Notes: a model not told the origin generated them from the letters alone. A stretch of 64,000 bases of DNA from AC-32 sp963765785 (GCA_963765785.1 CAVXXW010000016.1:62001-126000); one strand, 5' to 3'; counted from the stretch's first letter, positions 34,382 through 44,344 are shown. Numbers and translations are program-made.

Positions 34382-35208
34382 AGCGGCACGACGAGCATCA
34401 GGCCGAGCAGCCCTGCACCCGGAGCGATCACGTGGAGGGCGATGCGGTTCGGCGGCCAGTAGGTCGCGAAGACCTCGCCGATCAGGTTCTTGCGCGGCAC
34501 CGAGCCCCAGCGTCTCGAGTCGCAGGACTCGCCGCGATTGTCGCCCATGAAGAAGTAGTCGCCCTGCGGCACGTGCCAGGTGCCGGTGGTGGAGTCGTGC
34601 GCACGCCGGTCGGGCTTGATGTACGGCTCGTTCAGCTTCTTGCCGTCGATGTAGATCGACCCGCCGGTCTTCTCGGTCACGGTCTCGCCCGGCAGGCCGA
34701 TCAGGCGCTTGACGAACGTGCCGCTCGCGCCGCACATCTGCTGCGCGGCAGGCGGCGTGTTGAAGACGACGATCTCGCCGCGGTGAGGGCTGCGGAAGTG
34801 GTAGATGAAGCGGTTCGCGAGCACGCGGTCGGAGAGCCGGGCCTCGCAGCCCTGGCCGGGCCGGGCGCAGTGCAGCGTCGGCTCCATCGACGAGCTCGGG
34901 ATGCGGTACGGGTTCACGACCCAGGCCTTGATCGCGAGCACGATCGCGATCGCGCCGGCGATGGTCACGATCCAGTCGATCGCGATCCGCCACGGGCGCG
35001 GCAGCCCGGCGGTGAGGCGGTCGAGTGGGTTGCGCGAGTGCTGGTGTTTTTCCGACGAGGGCGGCGTCTGCAGGACCGGCGGGTAGCGCGGCGGCGGGTA
35101 CTCCGTGCGGTAGTCGTTCCCGTCGGAGCCGGAGCCAGTGGTCCGCTCGTCGACGCCGTCGCCGCTCACGGCGCGCTGCTCCTCAGTCGGCTCTGTTCCT
35201 TCCGCCAC
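34345..35208 (-). CDS. lepB: Signal peptidase I, first tandem copy with Pro-rich N-terminal extension
   Basis: 287 residues. About 65 polar, Pro/Ser-rich cytoplasmic residues precede the first membrane span (WIVTIAGAIAIVLAIKAWVV). Catalytic Ser in YRIPSSSMEPTLH, Lys in GTFVKRLIGLPGE and GDNRGESCDSRRWG are intact. Unlike its neighbour it has a second C-terminal membrane span (GLLGLMLVVPLW). Overlaps trmD by 43 bp, so an internal start is possible. Confidence 0.88.
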   Translation of the reverse strand: MAEGTEPTEEQRAVSGDGVDERTTGSGSDGNDYRTEYPPPRYPPVLQTPPSSEKHQHSRNPLDRLTAGLPRPWRIAIDWIVTIAGAIAIVLAIKAWVVNPYRIPSSSMEPTLHCARPGQGCEARLSDRVLANRFIYHFRSPHRGEIVVFNTPPAAQQMCGASGTFVKRLIGLPGETVTEKTGGSIYIDGKKLNEPYIKPDRRAHDSTTGTWHVPQGDYFFMGDNRGESCDSRRWGSVPRKNLIGEVFATYWPPNRIALHVIAPGAGLLGLMLVVPLWRRRRSGSARS

Positions 35209-35825
35209 TCGTCGATTCTCCTGTGATCCCCCGAGAGCAGAACCTCGGGCACCCGCCAGCCTCGGAACTCGGACGGGCGCGTGTAGTGAGGGTACTCGAG
35301 CCCACCGTCGAGCTCTGGCGAGAAGCTCTCGAGCGTGCCGGACTCCTCCGCGAGCGCGCCGGGCAGGCGCCGGGCGATCGCGTCGAGCATCACCATCGCG
35401 GGCAGCTCGCCTCCCGAGAGGACGTAGGGGCCGATCGAGATCGCGTCGGACGCGAGGTGGATCGCGACGCGCTCGTCGAAGCCCTCGAAGCGCGCCGAGA
35501 GCAGCGTCAGCAGCTCCTCCTGCGCGAGCTCCTCGACCACGTCCTGCGTCAGCTGCCGGCCCTGCGGGGTCAGCACGACGACGCGATGAGCCGGGACGCC
35601 GCCGTAGACGGCGTCGAGCGCGGCCGCGACCACGTCCACGCGCAGCACCATCCCAGCGCCGCCGCCGTACGGCTCGTCGTCGACCTGGCCGCCGGTCAGC
35701 GGCGTGTAGTCGCGGTAGTTGAGCAGGCGCAGGTCGAGCTCGTCGCCGAGCACGGCAGCGACTGGACGCTGCTCGGTGAGCCAGGCGAACGCGTGCGGAA
35801 GGAGGGTGAAGACGTCGAGCTGCAC
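35166..35825 (-). CDS. trmD: tRNA (guanine-N1-)-methyltransferase
   Basis: 219 residues from GTG 35825. SPOUT-fold trefoil-knot enzyme methylating G37 of tRNA. Seen: NYRDYTPLTGGQVDDEPYGGG, VVVLTPQGRQLTQ, IGPYVLSGGELPAMVMLDA and the C-terminal RGWRVPEVLLSGDH. A little shorter than the usual 230-250 residues but complete in motifs. The 128 bp between trmD and rimM shows no further gene. Confidence 0.93.
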   Translation of the reverse strand: MQLDVFTLLPHAFAWLTEQRPVAAVLGDELDLRLLNYRDYTPLTGGQVDDEPYGGGAGMVLRVDVVAAALDAVYGGVPAHRVVVLTPQGRQLTQDVVEELAQEELLTLLSARFEGFDERVAIHLASDAISIGPYVLSGGELPAMVMLDAIARRLPGALAEESGTLESFSPELDGGLEYPHYTRPSEFRGWRVPEVLLSGDHRRIDEWRKEQSRLRSSAP

Positions 35826-35953
35826 AGGAAGGCGGTCAATCAGGGTAGCTACGGAGCGGACGTGCCGATTGGAGAGGCATCCAAGACGCTGTGTCGGACG
35901 GCCATCCCAGCGGAGCCGGCATGGCCTTTAGGTCGGCGTCGCAAGCGAACGCC

Positions 35954-36421
35954 TTAGTAGCTAGGCCTCGCGAAGCCCTGCGCCACCAGGATTCGGCCTT
36001 GCTCGAGGTCCACCTGCAGCACGCAGGCGCCGACGAGCGGCAGGAGGAGGCCGCCCTCCAGCTCCAGGGCGTCGTTCGCAGGCCCGGGGTGCAGGGCGAC
36101 GACGCGGCCGAGCGCGCGGCCGCCGTCCTCGACCGCCTCGAGCCCGACCAGCTGGAACTCGTAGTACTCGTCCTCCCCAGGCGCCGGCAGCTCGTCGCGC
36201 GGCACCGCGAGCTCGGCCCCGCGAGGCACCTCGCGGTCGAGCCTGATCACCGGTCGGCCGCGGGAGCGTTTCGAGGCGACGACCTCCGCGGCCTCGCCGT
36301 CGACGTGGAGCCTTGCGCCCTTGGCGAAACGCTGCTCGTCCTCGCTCGCGTGCTCGACGAAGAACGAACCGTCTAGACCGTGGGGCTTGCCAACGCGGCC
36401 GACCGTGACGAGGTCGCTCAT
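35954..36421 (-). CDS. rimM: 16S rRNA processing protein RimM
   Basis: 155 residues: the N-terminal VGRVGKPHGLDGSFFVEH beta-barrel and the C-terminal PRC-barrel (ELPAPGEDEYYEFQLVGLEA, PLVGACVLQVDLEQGRI). Helps maturation of the 30S head. The start overlaps the stop of the upstream phosphoesterase gene (ATGA). Confidence 0.92.
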   Translation of the reverse strand: MSDLVTVGRVGKPHGLDGSFFVEHASEDEQRFAKGARLHVDGEAAEVVASKRSRGRPVIRLDREVPRGAELAVPRDELPAPGEDEYYEFQLVGLEAVEDGGRALGRVVALHPGPANDALELEGGLLLPLVGACVLQVDLEQGRILVAQGFARPSY

Positions 36422-37110
36422 CCTCCGAAGACGGCGAGGGCCTCGGCACGCGGGGCAGAGACGAGGATGTTCTCGGTGGCGATCTCCTCCGCGCGCGGAT
36501 GGCCGGAAGCGCGGACGAGCTCGGCGGCGCGCTGGCGGTCGTAGTCGGTGTGCCGGAGCTCGACGCCCTCGTCGAGGATCGCCCAGTACGCGCCCGGGGT
36601 CCCCTCGTATGGCCAGCCGATGCTGCCGGCGTTGACGAAGAGCCTCTCGCCCACGCGACGCTCGAGCTGCATGTGCGTGTGGCCGGCGACCACGCGGTGC
36701 TGGTCGACGTGGCGCAGCAGACCCGCGAGCTTCTCGTCCATCGTCAGCTCGGTGACGATCGTCCGGTCGTCGTCCGGTGCAGCGTGGACGTAGAGCGTGT
36801 CGTCGAGCACGACCGAGAACGGCAGGCCGGCGAGCCAGCTCGCCTGGTCGCCTTCGAGCCGCTCCAGCAACCAGTCCAGGCCGTCGTCACCGGTGTACTC
36901 GTCGGCGAAGAGCCGGTCGGCGTTACCGCGGATCACATGAGCGTTCGGCAGTGAGCGGATGAGCTCGACCACCTCCCGCGGCTGTGGCGGCCCGGCCGCG
37001 ATGTCTCCGCCGATCACGATCGCGTCCACGTTCTCGCCCTCGACCTCCGCGAGCACCGCTTCGAGCGCGGGCATGTTCCCGTGGATGTCGTAGAGAGCCG
37101 CGACGCGCAT
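36418..37110 (-). CDS. Calcineurin-like metallophosphoesterase (YfcE/DevT-like)
   Basis: 230 residues. Metal-binding blocks YDIHGN (D-H), VIGGDIAAGP (GD), VIRGNAD (GN[HD]), and AGHTHMQ (GHTH) give the complete phosphoesterase signature. The similarity is to single-domain phosphodiesterases acting on small substrates. Its insertion between khpA and rimM is not part of the usual order. Overlaps rimM by 4 bp. Confidence 0.85.
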   Translation of the reverse strand: MRVAALYDIHGNMPALEAVLAEVEGENVDAIVIGGDIAAGPPQPREVVELIRSLPNAHVIRGNADRLFADEYTGDDGLDWLLERLEGDQASWLAGLPFSVVLDDTLYVHAAPDDDRTIVTELTMDEKLAGLLRHVDQHRVVAGHTHMQLERRVGERLFVNAGSIGWPYEGTPGAYWAILDEGVELRHTDYDRQRAAELVRASGHPRAEEIATENILVSAPRAEALAVFGG

Positions 37111-37127
37111 TAGCGCCTCTTCTGCGC

Positions 37128-37358
37128 TTACTCGACGATCTCGAGCAGCGTCCGCCCGCTGCGGCGGGCGGCTGACGCACGCACGATCGTGCGGAGCGCG
37201 CGCGCGATCCGGCCCTGGCGGCCGATCACCTTGCCGACGTCGTCCTTGGCGACATACAGCTCGATGATCGTGTCGCCGTCACGCTCGAGCTCCTGGACGC
37301 GGACCGCATCCGGGTCGTCGACGAGCCGGCGCGCCAGGTACTCGACGATCTCGACCAC
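37128..37358 (-). CDS. khpA: KH-domain RNA-binding protein
   Basis: 76 residues from GTG 37358, overlapping the rpsP stop by one base (TAGTG). One KH domain with the GKVIGRQGRIARALRTIV loop. KhpA works with KhpB as an RNA chaperone in Gram-positive bacteria. Conserved position after rpsP. Confidence 0.9.
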   Translation of the reverse strand: MVEIVEYLARRLVDDPDAVRVQELERDGDTIIELYVAKDDVGKVIGRQGRIARALRTIVRASAARRSGRTLLEIVE

Positions 37359-37600
37359 TACGAGACGCCCTTGGCCTTTAGCAGGCGGGCGACCGTGTCC
37401 GAGGGCTGCGCGCCCTTCGAGAGCCAGTTGCGCACCTTCTCCTCGTCGAGCTCGATCGTCGAGGGGTCGGTCTGCGGGTTGTAGCGCCCGACGATCTCGA
37501 GGAACTTGCCGTCGCGCGGGGAGCGCGAGTCCGCCGCGACGATGCGGTAGACGGGATTCTTCTTCGACCCGACTCGGGTCAGCCTGAGCTTGACAGCCAA
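37358..37600 (-). CDS. rpsP: 30S ribosomal protein S16
   Basis: 80 residues. Start chosen at TTG 37600 because GGAGG stands 6 nt upstream and the protein then opens AVKLRLTRVGSKKNPVYRIV, the invariant S16 N-terminus. It ends in the normal place for the family. Confidence 0.93.
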   Translation of the reverse strand: MAVKLRLTRVGSKKNPVYRIVAADSRSPRDGKFLEIVGRYNPQTDPSTIELDEEKVRNWLSKGAQPSDTVARLLKAKGVS

Positions 37601-37604
37601 ACGG

Positions 37605-39002
<1,398 letters not shown>

Positions 39003-39076
39003 GCGGCCGACCAGTCTAGCGACGGGGGTTTCCGGGTACGGCGGCCCCACGGAGCACTCAATCGAAAGGAGCAGAC

Positions 39077-39283
39077 ATGGCGGACATCGCCAAGGTCATC
39101 ACCCTGATCGGGTCGTCACCCGAGAGCTTCGCGAAGGCAGCCGACGCGGCCGTTCAGGAGGCGGCCAAGACCGTGCGGGGGATCAGCGGTGCAAGCGTCG
39201 TCTCGATGAGCGCGGTCGTCGAGGGCGACCGGATCAGCGAGTACCGCACGACCGTGAACATCGCCTTCGCGGTCGAGCGCTGA
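39077..39283 (+). CDS. Dodecin family flavin-storage protein
   Basis: 68 residues with a GAAAGGAG ribosome site. VITLIGSSPESFAKAADAAV, the flavin-stacking Trp position replaced by a Val/Thr-rich stretch (GASVVSMSAVVEGDRISEYR), and TTVNIAFAVER at the end match dodecin. Dodecins form 12-mers that store FMN or riboflavin. The gene sits alone between ffh and ftsY. The absence of a Trp in the central strand suggests a coenzyme A-type or atypical dodecin. Confidence 0.8.
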   Translation: MADIAKVITLIGSSPESFAKAADAAVQEAAKTVRGISGASVVSMSAVVEGDRISEYRTTVNIAFAVER

Positions 39284-39368
39284 GGCTTCCGACGGCCGAC
39301 ACACATCCGGCACGAAGCCGTGACACACATGTGACGTCCTCGCCGCTAGCGTCTACAAACGGGGGCTA

Positions 39369-39384
39369 AGGGCCGAAGGCCCCT
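39369..39384. terminator. Bidirectional hairpin between convergent dodecin and ftsY genes
   Basis: AGGGCC-GAA-GGCCCCT forms a 6-bp stem (one extra C) between two convergent stops. No T-run. A terminator role is inferred from its location. Confidence 0.4.
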
Positions 39385-39408
39385 GGGGGAAAGGTTCTCG
39401 CGAGGAGG

Positions 39409-40362
39409 TCAGGGCGCCAGCAGGGCACGCGCGAAGTCCTCGGGGTCGAACGGCCGCAGGTCGTCCAGGCCCTCGCCGATGCCGATCAGCTTCACCGGCA
39501 GGCCGAGCTCGTGCGCGATCGCGAGCGCGATCCCGCCTTTCGCGGAGCCATCCAGCTTCGTCAGCGCGATTCCTGTTACGTCGACGGCCTGGCTGAAGAG
39601 CCGCGCCTGCTGCAGGCCGTTCTGACCGGTCGTTGCGTCGACCACGAGCAGCGTCTCGTGCGGGGCGCCGTCGAGCCGACCCGCGATCACGCGTCGGACC
39701 TTGGCCAGCTCCTCCATCAAGTTCGCCTGCGTGTGCAGCCGGCCGGCCGTATCGACCACGACCACGTCGCGGCCGCGCGACTCCGCGGCGCCGATCGCGT
39801 CGTAGGCCACCGCCGCGGGATCGCCGCCGCGCTCGGAGCCGACGAAGTCTGCTTGTGCCCGCTGCGCCCAGATCTCGAGCTGCTCCTCGGCAGCCGCGCG
39901 GAAGGTGTCCGCCGCTGCGACGAGCACCGAATGGCCGTGCTCGGACAGCTTCGAGGCGAGCTTCCCGATCGTGGTCGTCTTGCCGGTGCCGTTGACGCCC
40001 ACGACGAGGATCACGCTCGGATTGGCCGACACCCCCAGCGAGCCCGGCTCGCCCAGCATCCGCGCCGCCTCCTCGGCGAGCGCACTCCCCAGGTCGGCGC
40101 CGGCGTCGCCCCTCGCCTCGAGGCGCTGCACCAGCTCCGCGGTCGCGGGCACACCGACGTCGGCCGCGATCAGCGCCTCCTCGAGCCGCTCCCACGATGC
40201 GTCGTCGGCCGGGTCGAAGGCCGCGATGCCGATCTGCTCGGTCAGTGCGCGGCGACTCTTCCCCAGCGAGTCGCGCAGACGAGAGAAGAGCCCGGAACGC
40301 TCGTCGGCCTCCGCTTCGGCCGCGCCGTCCCCGCCGAGCAGCTCTGCCCAGGTCCGCGCCAT
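39409..40362 (-). CDS. ftsY: Signal recognition particle receptor FtsY
   Basis: 317 residues from ATG 40362 (MARTWAELLGG). A short acidic N-terminus is followed by the NG domain: GVNGTGKTTTIGKLASKL, ADTFRAAAEEQLEIWAQRA, DTAGRLHTQANLMEEL, TKLDGSAKGGIALA. No long A domain, as in many actinobacteria. Follows the LanC-like gene by 10 bp on the same strand. Confidence 0.94.
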   Translation of the reverse strand: MARTWAELLGGDGAAEAEADERSGLFSRLRDSLGKSRRALTEQIGIAAFDPADDASWERLEEALIAADVGVPATAELVQRLEARGDAGADLGSALAEEAARMLGEPGSLGVSANPSVILVVGVNGTGKTTTIGKLASKLSEHGHSVLVAAADTFRAAAEEQLEIWAQRAQADFVGSERGGDPAAVAYDAIGAAESRGRDVVVVDTAGRLHTQANLMEELAKVRRVIAGRLDGAPHETLLVVDATTGQNGLQQARLFSQAVDVTGIALTKLDGSAKGGIALAIAHELGLPVKLIGIGEGLDDLRPFDPEDFARALLAP

Positions 40363-40372
40363 TCGCGGCAGC

Positions 40373-41554
40373 CTAGTCGGCGTCGAGGACCGGGAAGGCA
40401 GCGGTGCCTTCGAGGCACGCGCCGGCGAAGAGCGCGACGCCGATGTCGCCCGTGAAGAGCGAGTAGCGGCGAGTCCCGCTCTCGGCAGCGAGCCTGTCGG
40501 CCTGCGCGAGCGCGTGCACCGCGAACCGCCGCGCACGCTCGAGCCAGGCGTCGTCACCCGTGCGGGCAAACGCCGCCAGAAGCGCGAAGCCGTTCCCGGA
40601 GGTGCCGTGGCAGAGTCCGGCGCCCTTCTCCCCGCCATGTGCGCCGGCGCGCCACGTCAGCTCGGCGGCCGCGAGGAGCAGCTCCTCGTCGAGGTACTCG
40701 CGCGCCGTCCCGACCATGCCCGGCGCGCCGTGACACCACTGCAGCCTGATCCCGCTCGGAGGGTCGAGCGGCCCACCGGCCGCAGCGGGCCACGTCGCCA
40801 GACCGTCCTCGACGATGGCCTCGCGGGCGAGCAGCGCAGCCGTCGCCCGCCGAAGTTGCTCATCGTCCTCCGCTGCGAGGAGCGAGTGGACGTTGCCGAC
40901 CAGGCCGTGCACGGGCCCGAGCAGCCGGGCCGGCTCGCCCCCGTACAACCGCTGCGTCCAGAGCCCGTCCTCGTCGCGGCGCGACCGCAGCGCCTCCGCG
41001 CTCTCGCGGGACGCTCGCAGCCAGCGCTCTTCGTGCGTCCAGCTGTACATCAAGGTCGCCGCGAGCAGCGTGCCTGGCGTGCCCCACATCAGCTCCTCGG
41101 CCTCGTTGGACAAGTTCTCGCGGACCCGGTCAAGCAGCTCGTCGGCGAGCGCCGGGCTCGGCGAGACCCGCCAGGCCGTCAGGAGGATGCCACCCTCGCC
41201 GCAGAGCAGCGACGGCTCAGCGGGAGCCGGCAGATTCTCCATGCCCGCCAGGTCCGGGGACTCGCGCCAGAGCTCTCGTGCCCGCGCGATCACGGCGGGC
41301 AGGTCGACGCGCGTCTCCGCGAGACCTTTCCGTCTCAGCTCGTCGAGCGCCCACACCACGCCCGCCACGCCGCAGTAAAGATCCTTCAACGGCGGCGTCG
41401 ACGCCCAGGCGTCCCACTCGTTCGCCGGCCAGAGCGCGTCGGCGTCGAAGGCCGCGTCGGCGTCCGCCACGATCTGTGCGATCGCGTCGCGGACACGCGT
41501 CTCGTCCCACGGCTCGTCGACGAGCGGCTCGAACGCGTCGGGCTGGTAGAGCAC
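40373..41554 (-). CDS. Lanthionine synthetase C (LanC)-like protein
   Basis: 393 residues from GTG 41554. An alpha/alpha barrel with repeated GxxG helices: CGVAGVVWALDEL, LLCGEGGILLTAWR, WGTPGTLLAATLMY, VHGLVGNVHSLLAA, the zinc-binding WCHGAPGMVGTA and LCHGTSGNGFALL (Cys, Cys-His), and a final FTGDIGVALFAG. The zinc site of LanC is therefore intact. No lanthipeptide precursor, LanB, LanM or protease is nearby, so a role in lanthipeptide synthesis is unsupported; a LanC-like (LANCL) C-S bond chemistry is possible. Set between smc and ftsY, overlapping the smc stop by one base, so it is expressed with housekeeping genes. Confidence 0.85.
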   Translation of the reverse strand: MLYQPDAFEPLVDEPWDETRVRDAIAQIVADADAAFDADALWPANEWDAWASTPPLKDLYCGVAGVVWALDELRRKGLAETRVDLPAVIARARELWRESPDLAGMENLPAPAEPSLLCGEGGILLTAWRVSPSPALADELLDRVRENLSNEAEELMWGTPGTLLAATLMYSWTHEERWLRASRESAEALRSRRDEDGLWTQRLYGGEPARLLGPVHGLVGNVHSLLAAEDDEQLRRATAALLAREAIVEDGLATWPAAAGGPLDPPSGIRLQWCHGAPGMVGTAREYLDEELLLAAAELTWRAGAHGGEKGAGLCHGTSGNGFALLAAFARTGDDAWLERARRFAVHALAQADRLAAESGTRRYSLFTGDIGVALFAGACLEGTAAFPVLDAD

Positions 41555-44136
41555 TACGCAGCCGAGGCGGCAGCCTCGCGCGGCAGGCGCCGCGAGACGA
41601 TCTGCGAGACGCCGTCGCCGGCCATCGTCACGCCGTAGAGGACGTCGGCCGCCTCCATCGTCTTCTTCTGGTGCGTGACGACGATGAACTGCGCCGTGTC
41701 GGAGTAGCGGCGCAGCAGCTCGACGAAGCGCCCGATGTTGGCGTCGTCGAGCGCGGCCTCGACCTCGTCGAGCAGGTAGAACGGGCACGGCCGCGCCAGG
41801 AAGAGCGCGAACAGGAATGAGATCGCGCCGAGCGCCTTCTCGCCGCCCGAAAGCAGCGTCAGCCGGGTCACGCGCTTGCCGACCGGCCGTAGCTCGACCT
41901 CGACGCCCTCGGCGCCTTCCTCCTCCGGCTCGGTCAGCCTCAGCCGACCCTCCCCGCCCGGGAAGAGCGTGGACGCGACCTCGGCGAAATGCGTGCTGAC
42001 GGCGGCGAAGGTCTCGTCGAAGCGCCGCTCGACCGTCTCGGCCAGCTCGTTGCGTAGCTGCTCGAGCTCCTGGAGGCTGGCCTCGAGGTCTGCGCGTTGC
42101 TCGGCGAGCTCGGTCAGGCGCTGCTTCTCGCGCTCGTACTCCTCCTTCGCGAGCGGGTTGACCTGCCCGAGTGTCTCGCGGCGGCGCTCCAGCCGCTCGA
42201 CCCTGGCGGCGAGCTCCTCGCGGTCGTCGCCCTCGGCGGGCTCGGCGCCAGCCTCCTCGAGCCGCCGCCTCGCCTCGGAAGCCTCCGCCTCGAGCCGCGC
42301 GCGCTCGACGTCGATACCAGCGGCGCGCTCGCCCGCCTCGGCCGCGACCCGCCGTACTTCGGCCTCCTCTCCGCCCAGCCGGCGCAGCTCCGCGGCCAAC
42401 TCGCCCGCGCGGGTGGCGCCGGCGTCGACACGGGCGCGCAGCGGCGCCTCGAACCGCTCCGCCATGGCCGCGGCGCCCTCGAGCGCTCCCGCCAGCCGCT
42501 CCGCCAGCTCCGCCACCGGGCCGGCCGGCAGCGGCGGCAGCTCCGCCGGGACCTGCTCGGCCCTGCGCTCGAGCTCCTCGGCCTCCGCCGCAAGCGCCCG
42601 CCGGCGGGCGTCGAGCTGCAGCAGCACCGCCTCCGCCGTCTCGCCCGCGAACCAGAGCTCGCCGCGGTCCGCGTCGAAGCAGTGACCCTCCTTGGTGACG
42701 AGCACGCCGTGCTCCGCGCGCTCGAGCTCGGTCGGCTCCGCGAGCCAGACGTCCGCGAGCAGCTCGGCGACGCGGTCGCCGCCCGGCCGCGCCTTGACGT
42801 GGCTCGCGAGTGGCTGGGCGCCGAGCAGCGGCGGGCGCGTCGGGCGCTTGTCGCCGCGAGGCGGCACCAGCACGCCGAGGTCGCCGAGCCCAGCCTTCCG
42901 GGCTCGCTCGACGAGCGCCAGCGCCTCGCCCGTGTCCGCCGCGAGGAGCGATGCCGCCCGCCGGGCCAGGGCCGCGGCGACCGCGCGCTCGTATCCCGCC
43001 TCGACCTCCAGCAGCGAGAGCGCCAGCCGCTCGCCCTCCTCGGCCAGAGCCCGCGCCGCCGGCGGCAGCCCTTCGCGCTCGGCGAGCGAGTGCTCCAGCG
43101 CGGCGAGCCGCTCGCGGGTGAGGCGCGCCTGTTCGCGGAGCGCCTCGCGCTCAGGGTTCGCCCGCGCCCGCGGCAGCAGCGGCTCTGCCCGGAGGCGCTC
43201 GGCCAGCTCCCGCGCGGCGTCGCGCCGCAGCTCGAGCCGCTCCGAGGCGCTGCGCAGCCGGTAGAGCGCGGACGTTGCGCCCTCGCCGCGGCCCGCGGCG
43301 GCGGCCAGCTCCTCTTCGATCCGGTTGCGCTCCAGCAGCAGCGCCTCGAGCCGCTCGCCAGTCCGCTTGCGTTCGAGCGACGCGGCCGTCCGCCGCTCCT
43401 CGACCTCCGCCAGCCGCTCGTCGATCGCCGCCAGGTCGTGCTCGGCGAGCCGAGCCCGCAGCCCGGCGATCTCGCCGCGCAGCTTCTCGGCGCGCTCCGC
43501 CGCAGTCGCCTGCAGCGCGAGCGGCCGCAGCCGCGTCTTCACCTCGGCCTCGAGGTCGCGCGCGCGCTCGACCTGGATCTGGACGCGCGCGAGCTTCAGC
43601 TCGGCCCGGTGGCGGCGGCGCTTGAACTTCCCGAGGCCGGCCGCGTCCTCGATCAGCGCGCGCCGCTCCTCCGGCTTCGAGGCGAGGATCTCCTCGACCT
43701 TGCCCTGGCTGATCACCGAGCCGTGGCTGCCGCCGAGGCCGACGTCCGCCAGCAGCTCGACCAGGTCGGTGCGCCGCACGGGCGCGCGGTTGATCAGGTA
43801 CTGGCCCTCGCCGCCGCGGTGCAGCCGTCGCGTGACCGAGATCTCGCTGAAGTCGAGCCCGGCGAAGGCGCCATCCTCGTTGTCGAACAGGAGCTCGACC
43901 TCACAGTGGTCGGCCGGCGAGTGGCCGGGCGAGCCCGCGAAGAGGACGTCGTCCGGCTTCTCGGCCCGCAGCTCGCTCGGGCTCTGCGAGCCGGAGGCCC
44001 AGAGCAGGGCATCGGCGACGTTCGACTTGCCGGAGCCGTTCGGGCCGACGACGACGGCGACGCCGGGCTCGAGCCGGACCTCGACCGGCTCGGGGAACGA
44101 CTTGAAGCCGCGCAGCTTGATCGAACGCAGGTGCAC
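41554..44136 (-). CDS. smc: Chromosome segregation protein SMC, compact form
   Basis: 860 residues. N-terminal head with GPNGSGKSNVADALLW (Walker A), VISQGKVEEILASKPEERR and the signature LLSGGEKALGAISFLFALF plus Walker B FYLLDEVEAALDD in the C-terminal head. Between them are two coiled-coil arms of only about 170-190 residues each (roughly 165-345 and 500-700) around a hinge region (VLVPPRGDKRPTRPP and following). Typical SMC is 1,150-1,200 residues with arms near 330. Both heads are complete, so this is a shortened SMC rather than a fragment. Flanked by rnc and ftsY in conserved order. Confidence 0.9.
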   Translation of the reverse strand: MHLRSIKLRGFKSFPEPVEVRLEPGVAVVVGPNGSGKSNVADALLWASGSQSPSELRAEKPDDVLFAGSPGHSPADHCEVELLFDNEDGAFAGLDFSEISVTRRLHRGGEGQYLINRAPVRRTDLVELLADVGLGGSHGSVISQGKVEEILASKPEERRALIEDAAGLGKFKRRRHRAELKLARVQIQVERARDLEAEVKTRLRPLALQATAAERAEKLRGEIAGLRARLAEHDLAAIDERLAEVEERRTAASLERKRTGERLEALLLERNRIEEELAAAAGRGEGATSALYRLRSASERLELRRDAARELAERLRAEPLLPRARANPEREALREQARLTRERLAALEHSLAEREGLPPAARALAEEGERLALSLLEVEAGYERAVAAALARRAASLLAADTGEALALVERARKAGLGDLGVLVPPRGDKRPTRPPLLGAQPLASHVKARPGGDRVAELLADVWLAEPTELERAEHGVLVTKEGHCFDADRGELWFAGETAEAVLLQLDARRRALAAEAEELERRAEQVPAELPPLPAGPVAELAERLAGALEGAAAMAERFEAPLRARVDAGATRAGELAAELRRLGGEEAEVRRVAAEAGERAAGIDVERARLEAEASEARRRLEEAGAEPAEGDDREELAARVERLERRRETLGQVNPLAKEEYEREKQRLTELAEQRADLEASLQELEQLRNELAETVERRFDETFAAVSTHFAEVASTLFPGGEGRLRLTEPEEEGAEGVEVELRPVGKRVTRLTLLSGGEKALGAISFLFALFLARPCPFYLLDEVEAALDDANIGRFVELLRRYSDTAQFIVVTHQKKTMEAADVLYGVTMAGDGVSQIVSRRLPREAAASAA

Positions 44137-44150
44137 GCGCGCGGGAGGTT

Positions 44151-44181
44151 ACGGGGCGCGGCGGATGCCGCCGCGCCCCGT
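44151..44181 (-). terminator. Perfect 14-bp hairpin downstream of the DUF1059-like gene
   Basis: ACGGGGCGCGGCGG (44151-44164) and its exact complement (44168-44181) enclose an ATG loop. It lies between the small DUF1059-like gene and smc. Very stable; no T-run, so its termination efficiency is uncertain and it may instead shield smc mRNA. Confidence 0.5.
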
Positions 44182-44185
44182 GTCG

Positions 44186-44344
44186 CTACTCGTCCTCGAC
44201 CATCCCGGCGAGCGTCTCGCGGGGGAACTGGTCGGCCATGTCCGCATGGACTTCCTGGACGTGCTGCTCGGCGTTGTCGAGCACCTCGTCCTCGGTCTCG
44301 CCGCGAATCGTCGCGCCGCAGGCGCAGTTGATCACCTTGGCCAT
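44186..44344 (-). CDS. Small DUF1059-like protein
   Basis: 52 residues, with a strong GAGAGGAGG ribosome site 4 nt before the ATG at 44344. The sequence opens AKVINCACGATIRGETEDEV and continues VLDNAEQHVQEVHADM, matching small DUF1059 proteins, which carry a CxC or CxxC pair and a TEDE-helix. Function unknown; a metal-binding role is possible from the two Cys. Lies between rnc and smc. Confidence 0.7.
   Translation of the reverse strand: MAKVINCACGATIRGETEDEVLDNAEQHVQEVHADMADQFPRETLAGMVEDE

Noticed and set aside
40373..41554. Lanthipeptide biosynthesis cluster around the LanC-like gene
   Set aside because: No precursor peptide, dehydratase, transporter or protease nearby; neighbours are smc and ftsY.
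42097..44331. A 744-codon plus-strand open frame opposite smc
   Set aside because: Arg/Leu-rich, no motif, exactly antisense to a well-supported gene. It is the usual GC-rich shadow.
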